From Blastomyces gilchristii SLH14081 (taxonomy: Eukaryota; Ascomycota; Eurotiomycetes; Onygenales; Ajellomycetaceae): a stretch of DNA of 64,000 bases. Where the stretch lies: contig NW_003101657.1 in the NCBI RefSeq assembly GCF_000003855.2, positions 156,083 through 220,082 on the forward strand. The letters are read 5' to 3'. The notes under the pieces are model-generated. The model ran no database searches and was not told where the DNA came from. It saw only the letters and a program-made list of their open reading frames with translations. Of this stretch, positions 11,496-22,391 are shown in pieces. The first letter of the stretch is position 1; every line of letters begins with the position of its first letter. Position numbers and translations under genes: made by a program.

Positions 11496-14400
11496 CTAGA
11501 AAAATGTTCATTATCTTCTTATTAGAAACAATTATCCACACATTGTCTTCTTATTAGAAATAATTATTCATTGAGAGATATTCAAACATGTAACAATGTG
11601 TAAGAAAGAGAAATAATCAGTTAAAGTGAACACTGAGTCTTTAAATAGAAGCTTACTCATCAGTCACTCTGACCTTATAACAAGATCTTATGAAGAGAGT
11701 AAAATCTTATAAGAGAATATCAGTGAAAGACTCAAGAGTTCTGACACTCAGATATATGAGATATTCATATAATTACACATCTGACAATTGATAACCATGT
11801 CTAATAATAATATGAGAGAACTCTTGAATATAAGTATAGAAGTAATATCACAGTGACTCTGAGTAATGTTGAAATTATAATAGTAATAAATAGCTGATAT
11901 GCATGCAACTCAACAACATTAATATGAAGAGATTTAACAATTATTATAACAAGAAACTCAGATAATTCCAACATTTATAGAATTAAATACAAAAGTGCTG
12001 AAAGAATGCTTAGATACTTTCATATATTTTAATGCTTCTGATCTCACTCTCTACTCATCATGAAGAATGAAAATGCTTATGAAACTGAGTGTAGATGAGA
12101 ATGTCATCAGTTTACTAATCAATTAAGATTAGTATATCAATGAATGATTGAAGAATTGCATGAAATAGAAGTTTCATTCATGAATAAAAGCATGCAAATC
12201 AGTATTATGAACATCTGACAATATTATCAAATATCTTGATATTCTGTTCTGAGACACTGCCATGCAATAGAAAGTATTAGATTGATTACAGAGTGTCTGA
12301 CAGAGAAATACTTCTCTTATAACATTCATCTCTAACTTTAACATCAAAATTCTAGAAGCAGAAGATCAATCTTGAAAGAATTGAATGAAGATTAGTATGC
12401 TTAAGAAGACATTAACTTTCAAACTCTTACAGACTCTTATAAGTATAGACAAAGACCAGACTTATGAAGACTTCTGTACACAGCTCTGAACATTGAATGA
12501 TCATCTTATCAAGCTCAAGAGTATATAGAACAGTGATAGAAGATATTATATCTCAGTAACTTATACACCTGCACTGAAGAATAATAATAATGCAGATATC
12601 ATGAATTGAGTAGACTTGAATATCTATATATAAGCAAGAGTCTCTGCTGTCTGAACAGACTTCTGAGTTTCTGAGATCACTTCTGAAGAAGTCACTGATC
12701 AATGTCAACAAGAAGTGTATATTAACTGTAACTGATCAGAACACATTGCTTTCAACTGTCAATCAACCTATATATCTTCTCAATTGAGAGAAAGATCAGT
12801 GTCTTCTCATTTGAAAGATGAATCAGCATCTGTCCACATTAATCACATTACAGTGAAGAAAGATTCAGAAGATAACTATGAAAATGTCTCAGTGAAACAG
12901 GGAAAAGATTAACTTCTGTTCAAATTTATAAATAGAAGCTTGAAGAGATCAGATGATAATAATTTGAAGAGAAAATAACAATGAATGCAATTCTTGTATC
13001 TACTGTAATTGATAACATGTATAATATGAAAGCCATGATAGACAGCAGTCTATGTCACTATGCAATGATAAAATCTTCAGTTGTAAGATATCATAATCTT
13101 CAGTGTATCTCTTTATCAAAATTCTGACTTCTTGCAGAATTTGATGATCTGAAGAATGTTTATATCTATTACATAGTGAAACTAAACATAGATGTGAGAG
13201 AACATCAACATGAAGATGTCTATATATATAAAGTTGATAATCTCAATTATAATCTTATGTTAGAACTTGTCTGGCTATCTGAACAAGGTATCTTGCTAAA
13301 TGCTTGAAACAGAAGCTTGATATTCTCTAATAATAATAGAATTCATGAAGATAATATTCATAAGACTATGAATCTTACACAGATCTCTGCCAACACTTAT
13401 AAAATACTCTGAAAAAGAAGTCATTATCAAAATTACTGACAGAGTCACTGATAAGTTCACTGATAGCAGAATCATGTATCAATCTATTTCATTAGTCTGA
13501 CTGATATCAAAAAGACTCTAGAAAAGTTATTCTGTGTTATAATAACAGATTCTTATACAAAACTCTCTCAATAATATCATGAATATCTAGATGTCTTTTA
13601 ACAAGATAATATTATAAATATACCTCTCTTACAAGGTTCTGAAGTGAATCACAGTATCAAGTTAGAGAAAAAGAATAATAAGAACTCTGAACTGTTATGA
13701 GACTCTCTTTATAATATGTTCTGAGATGAACTTCTTCTTCTTTGAAAGACACTCAATGATCTGTTGAATAAAGAATTCATACATGTTAGTAACTCTTCTG
13801 CTGCAGTCTCTATTCTCTTTGCAAAGAAATCAGATAAAGAACTCCAGTTCTGTGTGAATTATCAAGAATTGAATAGATTAACAAAGAAAGACTGTTATTC
13901 TTTATTTCTTATCAATAAAACTCTAGCTTGCATTGAACAAGCTCAATGATTTACAAAGTTAAATATCATTACTGTGTTTCATAAGATCTGCATTATTAAA
14001 GAAGATAAGTGACTTACAGTATTCTGAATATAATATAATCTCTTTGAATGAGTAGTTACACTCTTTGAACTGATTAATACTCTCAGTACATTTCAGAAGT
14101 ATATTAACTGAGTACTTCAAGACTTTCTTAATGAATTTGTATCTGCTTATCTAGATAACATTCTCATCTTCATCAATGAATTCAGAAAGAAACATCAAGA
14201 GCATGTGCAAAGAGTATTACAATGACTATAAGAAGCAGAACTATCAATTGATATTAATAAGTATGATTTCAAAGTCAAGAGTACTAAATACTTAGATTTC
14301 ATCATAGAAGCTGACAAGGAAATCTGAATGAATTCTGAGAAGGTCTCTGCTATTCTTGAATGAGAGGCTCTGTACACTGTGAAAGATGTACAGAGCTTCA

Positions 14401-16429
14401 TCAGATTTACTAACTTCTATCAGTGATTTATACAAAACTTCTCAGATATCATGAGACTACTTACAGAACTCACTAAGAAAGACACAGTATTTCAATAGTC
14501 AGCAGACATTAAAGCTGTATTTACACAGATGAAGAAGATATTCATTAATACCTCTCTACTGATAATATTCAATTCTGATTGTAAGACAGTTGTTGAAGCT
14601 GATTTCTCTGACTATGTAATAGAAGAAGTGATATTATAATATAATAATGAAAATATTCTATAATCATGTGTCTTCATGTTTAAGAAACTGAGTCCTGCTG
14701 AATGCAATTATGAGATCTATGACAAGAAACTCCTCACAATCATACACTGTTTAGAAGAATGAGACTCTGAACTTCAAAGTATCTCTGAATTTGAGATAGT
14801 TACAGATTATAAGAATCTCAAATACTTCATAACTACTTATAAACTCACTGAATAACAGATGTGATAATCTGAGTTCTTAAGCTGCTTTTATTTTACAATA
14901 CACTACTGTTCTGACAGTCAGAACTCAATGACAGATGCTCTCTTATAATAAGAGTAAGATATATCATTCAATGTAACAGATACTTACTGAATAAACTGAG
15001 AGCATCAGCTCTTGAATCTGAAGATACTAGTTGATTAAGATGAAACAGCTCACAGTACTATACATGCTTCTCTGATTAGAACTGTCACTGATATCTTAAC
15101 TTCTCTCAAACCTACATTAGATGAGCTATGACATACAGCAGCTTAAATCAATGAACTTCTTCAAACACTCACTGAAGCAGTATGATAAGAAGCATTCTGA
15201 TTTCTCTCAGAATTACATGTAAGAACTGACATCTCAGAATGTTTAATCAATGATAATAACACTCTATAATTCTGTGAATAATGCTGAGTTTCTCACTCTG
15301 AACCCTTATACATCTGAATAATGTAAGAGATGCATGATTCACATATAACTGATTATTCAGGCTGTGAACAACTGTATAGAATAGTCTTCTGAGAGTTCTA
15401 TTGATCTGAGATATTAAATAATATCAGATACTTTGTCTGAAACTGCAATCACTGTTCTTTTATTACTTTATAAAAGAACTGTAGAAAAGATCTACTGAAA
15501 TCACTTAATATTTCTGATAGAATCTGATAAGATGTAGTAATTAACTTCACTATTAATCTATCTGAGAGTAAGAGTTGTAGAAACATTCTGATCATCATTA
15601 ACTAACTAAGTAAAGATATAATATTGAAATCTTATGATAAGATAAATACTGAACAAGTCACTGAAGTCTTCTTATGAAGTTCATTCTATCAGATATATGA
15701 GTTACTGAGATTAATAGTATTGAATTAAGACTGTCAATTTGTAAGCATTCTCTGAACAAGAATCTGTCAAGTTCTCAAGATTATATATTATCTGTCAACT
15801 GTCTATCACTCTAAGACTGATGATGTATCAGAATAAATAATTCAGACTGTAAAGAACTATCTCTGTAAGTTCTGCAATCACTTATAAGATGATTGATATG
15901 ACCTGCTTCTACACACAGAGATCACTATCAATGAATGAGATGCTGTTTTAACAGATATAAGCCTGTTCTTCCTTACACATGATTATCATATGAAGATGTT
16001 AAATCTTCTAGAGATCACACAGTTCACACTGAACTCTCACAGTTCAATCCAGATCACTGATAATATAGTAATAAAGCTCTGAGATGTCTGTGATTGAGCA
16101 GAGGTCTTCATGGTAACTGTGAAACAAGATCAAGAGAACTAAATTAATGTTCACTGAGATCTCACTGAACAATATAAGATAGAAGATCTAGTATAATTGA
16201 ATCTTAAGAATATACAAATCACACATTCATCTCATACACTAGATTACTGTCATATCAAGTATAAAGTGATAGAAGTTCTAGATAGTCATAACTACTGTCT
16301 TGACACATTATCAGAGATTCATAATATCTTTCATACAAGCTTGCTTCACTGCACTGTCACTGACCTGTTCTCTTCTTAACTAACTTCTGACTGACAGCTG
16401 CCAGGGATCATAGAAGAAGATAATGAGCT

Positions 16430-16560
16430 TGAGTGAGAGATTGAAGATATTCTCAATGAGAGATCATACAGTCATAGTTAACAATATCTTGTGAAATGAG
16501 TTGGCTATGATCAACTGACCTGGACTCTGAGTTTCACATTATCTGAAACAGCGGTTCTTG
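16430..16560 (+). pseudogene. Chromodomain remnant at the C-terminus of element C polyprotein
   Basis: The frame reads EIEDILNERSYSHS, stop, QYLVK, stop, VGYDQLTWTLSFTLSETAVLD. This matches the chromodomain pattern of fungal gypsy integrases (YEVEEIL...YLVKWxGY...TWEP). The stops are TGA or TAA at positions expected to hold Trp or Gln, consistent with RIP. Confidence 0.8.
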
Positions 16561-16595
16561 ACTGATGAGAACTGCTTCTGGAAAGAGAGGACTAA

Positions 16596-16909
16596 TGTAG
16601 CAGGCTGCGCCTGATCAATCATATAGACTATTTCATACACTTCATAGATTCCTACTGCCTCATTTCTGATCACCGATCCTCAGCCGCCATGAATGTGTAT
16701 GTTCCAATTGCCGATCCTCGGTCACTATGAACGCGTGTATATTCTTCCGCCCCGAAGCACCACCGCATATGCCACCACATACATGTATAAATATTCACTT
16801 CAATCACTGATTCTTGTACTTTCTCTTTCTTTTCTTCTCTAATGTTTTTCTCTTTGTTATATAAGGCCTATCAATATAATACCGATCTATTCGGCGTAGG
16901 CCCCTTACA
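16596..16909 (+). repeat. 3' LTR of element C
   Basis: 314 bp, gap-free alignment to 11182-11495. The differences seen are transitions and fall in both directions, showing that each copy was mutated independently. Confidence 0.95.
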
Positions 16910-16914
16910 AGATA
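16910..16914. repeat. Target-site duplication AGATA, right copy (element C)
   Basis: Exact copy of 11177-11181, right after the 3' LTR. Confidence 0.9.
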
Positions 16915-18063
16915 TATAATAATGATGATTATAAATCATGAAAGTCTCATCTATCTACAATCAATGACAAAACCTTTCAAACACTTAGTATGTTAAATCT
17001 CAGAGTTCTAAGTGTATAATCTTCATATCAAATACTGAAAGAAATCAGATGCTGTAATATCTGATGCAATCAGTCACAGATCTGATTTCATGAGTGAGAA
17101 TTCTATAAATCAGATACAAGGAAAGTTCATATTAAATGTACTGAGAGAGTATAAGAAATCAGAATGAGTGAATGCAATGATCTCTTACTTGAAGAATGAT
17201 AAGATATCAGATAATAAGCATTTCATGAAAATAGTAGAAGAGATACTTCTGAACTTCAAGCTGAGGAAATTGAAAAATGATGTTATGCTTTACTGTGATC
17301 TAGAATATGTGAAAGCTTTCTATCTGGAATATTTATTTAGACATGACTTAGTGACTCACATGCACAAGGAATTCAGTCACTTAGAAAGCTCTGAACTTAT
17401 GAGTGTACTTGAACTGAGAGTATACTGATTAAGTATAGCTGAGAACATTCAGACATACACTCATGAGTGCTCAAATTATCAGATTGTGAAAGAATCTAAG
17501 AAAGGATTAGAACATGAGAAAGTATAACATCAGATAAAGTGTATAATACAATTATTCAAATGATGAGAGATGAATCTCATAGACATACTACTATGAACAC
17601 TAAATGAAAATTGATGAATAATCACAGCTATTAATTATGCTACTGACTGGTCAGTCACAAAAGCAGTTTCAGAGATGACAGAGAAGATGATGATGAAGTT
17701 TCTACATAATGAGATCTATGTCAACTATGAAATGCTGTGTGAGATTCTAACTGATAATGATGTGAATCTTGTAGAAGAAGCAGTGAGACATTTTATAAGT
17801 CAGTTACAGATAAGACATTGTAAAACAATATTATATCATCTACAGATGAACAGAAAGATGAAATACTTGAATGAAATCTTGAGCAACATGCTGATGAAAT
17901 ATCTAGTGAGTAAGTCTACAAGACTATGAAATGAATATCTCAGACAGACACTATTAATCACACAGATTTGACAGCATGCAGTCTTCAAGTGTTCATCATT
18001 CTATCTGTTGTATGAATTGCATTCGCACATCTCAGAGAATGCTTCAGAAAAGATGAGAAAGAA

Positions 18064-18180
18064 AACAGTGATTGCAGATACATCAGTTATAGATGCAGCA
18101 GAAACAGTAGTTACAGACACATCAGTTGCAGATGCAGCAGGAACAGCAGTTGTGAATGCAACAGTTGCAGACACAGAATC
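18064..18180 (+). repeat. Degenerate tandem repeat coding VADTSVxDAAxTxV
   Basis: About two and a half units of roughly 45 bp read ADTSVIDAAETVV, TDTSVADAAGTAV and NATVADTES in the frame of element A's tail. It is a minisatellite within a retrotransposon polyprotein rather than an independent gene. Confidence 0.65.
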
Positions 18181-19110
18181 AAGATTGAAAGAGATCAGTC
18201 ACACATGTGCAAAAGCTAATAAGTTACTTCTGAACTGAGCAATTCAATTGAAAAGAATATGAGACTCACTAGTTAAGAAATCAAGTCTCAAGATGAAAAT
18301 ATGAGTTCTTATATGTAATAAGAGTTCTGAGAAGTTTCAATCTAGATGATTTAAGTTATATAAAATACTCAAATCACATTCTCTGAGAACATATACATTG
18401 AAAGAATCAGAGGAATGAGTCTTATACAACTTAATAAATAATTCACAACTTATAAAAACAAAGATGTAAGACTTGAGTGAATTATGATTATTCACAGCAC
18501 TATCATCAGTGTTGAAAAAGAAGAGACTTATAATTAAAAAGTCTTACAAAGTAAGAGAAATCATAGATACTTATGAATCAGATAATCTCACTTATTCTGA
18601 TCTTTTTATAATTATAAGAAAAGAATGAGAAGTAATGAAGAAATCAGGTAAATATCACACTTTAATAAGTGATGAGACTGTAGCTGATTATATAATAACA
18701 CACTGCAGATAGTGAGTGCAATGTGATAAAGAGCAGTCTCAAAGCAGCAGACTTACATATGAATCAGATTACAGAAGAAAAAGAGATTCAGAGTTAAATT
18801 TAACTGTTTATATCAGTTCATTCACAGAGATCACAGAGAATGAATCATCTGAAACATCTGTGAACATATGAGATCAAGTTATCTCAACTTCTGAGAACAC
18901 TCAGAGATTGAGTAAGATTAGTTTTGATGAGCTGTTTACTATAGTGATTTGAGTGAGTGAAGAGAGACAGTATAATGTATGAGATAGAATTATAAAAGAT
19001 AGAAGCTGCTGAATCTAGTCACTAAATACTGTATTATATAAAGATTGTGTAAGAGTAGTGACTAGCAGACAAAGAAAAAGCATAAGAAAAGAGAAGAGAT
19101 AATGAATTGA

Positions 19111-21416
19111 TCATTAACTGTAAGAATCAGCTGTAAAAGACAAATATTATCATACACATCTCATTTATTTTCATACACTACACATTTAATCTATTTCCAA
19201 CGCCACGCCACCTGAAAAAAAACATCAAAAACAAAGAAAATCTCAAAACTCAAGGTTTATAAGAAATTCAAGAGCTGTAAGCTGCTCTTATAATAACACT
19301 GTACATGTCTCTGATTCCTCTACTGCTCTGTGTATGACATTAATATCATTTATCACAAGATTGACTGAAATGCCAATATAGAAATATATACATGTATGTG
19401 TAGAAAAATTGAAGAAGAGTGTGAGATCTGCAGAATCAGAAGTCAAGACAGAGAGAGCAGAGATGAAAGAAACAGAAGAAGAAGTAAATACAGAATCAGA
19501 TAAATGACAGCAGAAGTCACTCAGAGCTGAATGCTTATAATCTGATATACACACAATCTTCTTCACAGAGAAGAAAGAGAAAGTGATAGAAGAAGCTTGA
19601 GAGTAGAAGAGAATAGTCTTAGCAGTATTATCATCTTTGATTAAAATAATCTCTGATACTAAAGTAACTAAGAACTATTATTAGTATATGAAACTGTAAA
19701 AGCAGAGATAACAATTACTGAACAAATACTCACTGATCTTAGAATTGTACATGTAATTACAACATGCACAAGACTTCTCAGAAAGAGAGAGAGAGACACA
19801 GAGAAATACAGAAAGTAGAACACAGTATACAAACAGCTCATTCTTATAATAATATCTCAGACAAGATGTATAAGTCTCATGTCTGTAAGTGTAAAAAAGT
19901 ATGATATCTGCATTCTCATTTCTGAAAACATGAATATTCTTTGCCTGCATCATGAAGTTGAATGATAAATACTAGAGAATAGACTGATACAGATCTATCA
20001 TTTCAAAGAAATTCATCAGAGTGAATATATCTGTAATATTGAACTTTATAGTTGTAAAAAGTTTCTTGATATCTATGAATACTATGACTTCATGTATAAT
20101 AAAATTTATAATAATTTCTTCTAAGAACAGAAAAATCAGCATTAGAAAGAAAAGATAAAAAAGAAAAAAACTTATAATCTTAACACTGTTAAGAGAGAGA
20201 GTGATTCTCTGATATAAATGAATAATTATCTTATCATGAATATTTAAAATAAATGTAATAATCAGTATTTATAACTGAGCTTCAGATAGTTATGTTGTAT
20301 ATCATCTTTATATAATAAATTATTCTAAAGGTTGATAAGAAGAACAGAAGTGTATATACTGAGAAATATGATTCACTGAGTCTATGCAACATCTTCTTGA
20401 AATGAGAAGAGCTAGTAATGAAGACAGCAGCAGAAGCAGAAGTAGTGAGAGTAGAGGTCACAGAAACAGAGGTAGCAGAAGCGGGAGAATCAGACACAGA
20501 AGCAGATGTAGAAGATGAGAGAGAAGCAGCAGAGAAAGAAACAGAGAGAGCAGAGAGAGATATAAAAGACTTAGTTATATATAATATAAGCAATTTCTTC
20601 ATTATCACATTCTTCAAGTTCTTAATCAATGATTCAACATTGAGTTCACTATTATTAGTAAATGCAGATCTGTCAATGTGTGAAGATTCTATATAAATAA
20701 AAATAAACATATCAGTATCTGTGTTCATGTAAAATCATGTTAGAAGACATAATCAGAAGCCTGCTGAGAAGAAAATAGTCAAGAGTGTATAAGAAGATAA
20801 AGAAGATATGCCATTTATAATAGTATATTTTAGTGATTGTTAGAAGATAAACAAGTTCTGATCATATTTCACAATGTGTTACACTTACTGCTAATGAACT
20901 GCCTGGTATGAGCACTACAAGAACACTTGTTATGAAAATAAGAGATTATCATCAGAAATATGTACAATGTAATAGATAAACAACAGATAGAAGATGTTGA
21001 ATGAGAGAAGAGACAGAAATCTTGAATGAGATGATGACATTCAATGATAATGATAATGAAGAAGATGATTGAAGAATAAGAAAAGTTAGTGAATGAAAGA
21101 TATAATGTAGTGAAAGTTTCTTTGTAAGAGTGTATGCAGAATACTAGCTGAATCAGAGATAGATTACATAATTATGAATACTAGTGATGTGCTAATCTGC
21201 ATGAAGCTAGAGTGTATATTCTGATCATATAAGTGTGACTGAATCTGATGAGGGAGAATGTGGTTCAGAAGAATGTATGATTACTGAATAATAAATACAG
21301 TCACTTCTGAACTTGCTTACAAATGTAAAGAAGCCATAGCAGCCATCAATTAATTTAGTGTACAGTATATAAGAAGTCAGCGTACATCTGTAATTATATA
21401 CTGACTTAAGCAATCT
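19111..21416. other. AT-rich DNA without assignable element
   Basis: No transposon domain could be recognised on either strand. Purine-rich, low-complexity stretches occur at about 19,400-19,520 and 20,418-20,565; the second leaves a 92-codon plus frame and a 148-codon minus frame open because of its composition. It may be the 3' end of element A or another heavily mutated repeat. No LTR pair or terminal repeat was found. Confidence 0.5.
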
Positions 21417-22305
21417 TTGAATCACAATTTGATCTGATCTCATACATTTCTTGGCGTGAATCCCGCTGGGACTGGTCATCAAAAAAACATATAAAGTGAC
21501 TATATATCAGATCTTAAAATGAAATCATGACTTGAAAAAAATAAGAAAATGATCTCATTTGATTTCATTTAGTCTCATTCTTAATATAAAGTTACTATTT
21601 TTAGACATTTTAAGGTTTTTTTTAGACTATTTTTAATTTTTTAAAAAGTAATGCTTTTTGATAACACTCAAATGAGATTTAAAGTCATTTAAAGCAATAA
21701 AAATAATTTAAATTGAGAAGTAGAAATCATGATCTCATTTGAAAAATGTGATAAGAGTAGACAGTAAGTTTCACTGAGACAGTATAAGACTACTATCTAA
21801 TGTTAAAACTGTGTAATGAGTAGACTGACCGTGCGACCGTGTCTGGGACCAGGACCAGAATTTTTGATAGTCTCATTGTCAATTCGACAGATCCCATTAC
21901 ACGGTTCTAACATTAGATAGTAGTTTCATACTGTCTCAGTGGAACTTACTATCTACTCTTGTCACATTTTCCAAATGAGATCATGATTTCCACTTCTCAA
22001 TTTAAATTATTTTTATTGCTTTAAATGACTTTAAATCTCATTTAAGTGTTATCAAAAAGTGTTACTTTTTAAAAAATTAAAAATAGTCTAAAAAAACCTT
22101 AAAATGTCTAAAAATAGTAACTTTATGCCAAGAATGAGACTAAATGGAACCAAATGAGACCACTTTCTCATTTTTTTCAAGTCATGATTTCATTTTGAGA
22201 TCTGATATATAGTCACTTTGCATGTTTGTTTAATGATTAGTCCCAGCGGGATTCACGCCAAGAAATGTATGAGACCAGACCAAATGGGACCAAACGTGAA
22301 ATTCA
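21417..22305. repeat. Large imperfect palindrome, arms of about 400 bp around a 72-bp spacer
   Basis: The left arm 21417-21820 is the inverted complement of 21893-22305. Corresponding landmarks are at equal distance from the spacer: the motif TCTTGGCGTGAAT starts at 21449 on plus and at 22263 on minus, 372 and 371 bp from the arm ends. Mismatches are mainly C/T and G/A, as expected if the arms were perfect and then hit by RIP. No open reading frame is present. It behaves like a foldback or two inverted copies of a small non-autonomous element. Confidence 0.85.
21835..21900 (+). repeat. 66-bp terminal inverted repeat, left
   Basis: Pairs with 22326-22391. Mismatches are mostly transitions. 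Confidence 0.75.
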
Positions 22306-22325
22306 TGGTCCCGGCGGCCAGTCTA

Positions 22326-22391
22326 GTAATGAGATCTGTCAAATTGATAATAAGACTATCAAAAAATCTGGTTCTGGTCTCAGACACGGTC
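22326..22391 (-). repeat. 66-bp terminal inverted repeat, right
   Basis: Inverted partner of 21835-21900. Confidence 0.75.

Larger units (their letters stand above)
11182..16909 (+). mobile_element. Ty3/gypsy chromovirus-type retrotransposon C, complete length, RIP-inactivated, inserted in element A
   Basis: A 5728-bp unit is bounded by 314-bp LTRs and an AGATA duplication. On the plus strand the pieces come in canonical order: gag with a CCHC knuckle near 12,720-12,765 (first Cys now Tyr, Trp now stop); protease MIDSS near 13,033; RT from about 13,750 with VNYQELN and YLDNILIF (YLDD altered) near 14,150; RNase H near 14,590-14,760; integrase to about 16,000; and a C-terminal chromodomain near 16,430-16,550 seen as EIEDILNERS...QYLVK*VGYDQLTW. 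A polypurine tract, GGAAAGAGAGG, lies just before the right LTR. In known chromoviruses the chromodomain guides integration to heterochromatin. Numerous stops show that it is dead. Confidence 0.93.
16910..19110 (+). mobile_element. Ty3/gypsy element A, fragment 3 (RNase H end, integrase, C-terminal tail)
   Basis: The frame resumes with NHESLIYLQSMTKP near 16,936 (RNase H end). The integrase zinc region at about 17,340-17,490 reads HMHKEFSH...YTHECSNYQI, where the last Cys has become Tyr. The core follows with TDWSVTKAV near 17,640, EILTDNDVN near 17,740 and MKYLNEILSNMLMKYLV near 17,858-17,910. The order is as in Ty3/gypsy polyproteins. The tail beyond 18,000 carries an Ala/Thr/Val-rich repeat and a charged region without a recognised domain, fading out near 19,110. 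No 3' LTR could be identified. TGA stops interrupt throughout. Confidence 0.85.
21835..22391. mobile_element. Non-autonomous TIR element (MITE-like), 557 bp, containing the right palindrome arm
   Basis: A 66-bp sequence at 21835-21900, starting GACCGTGTCTGGGACC, is repeated inverted at 22326-22391, ending GGTCTCAGACACGGTC. The interior has no coding capacity. No clear target-site duplication is visible next to the ends. The left arm of the larger palindrome looks like a second, truncated copy of its interior in the opposite orientation. The superfamily cannot be stated from the ends alone. Confidence 0.7.

Noticed and set aside
21417..22305. Palindrome as a CRISPR-like or attachment structure
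   Set aside because: There is one inverted pair with no regular spaced repeats, and the eukaryotic context and transposon-type ends explain it better.
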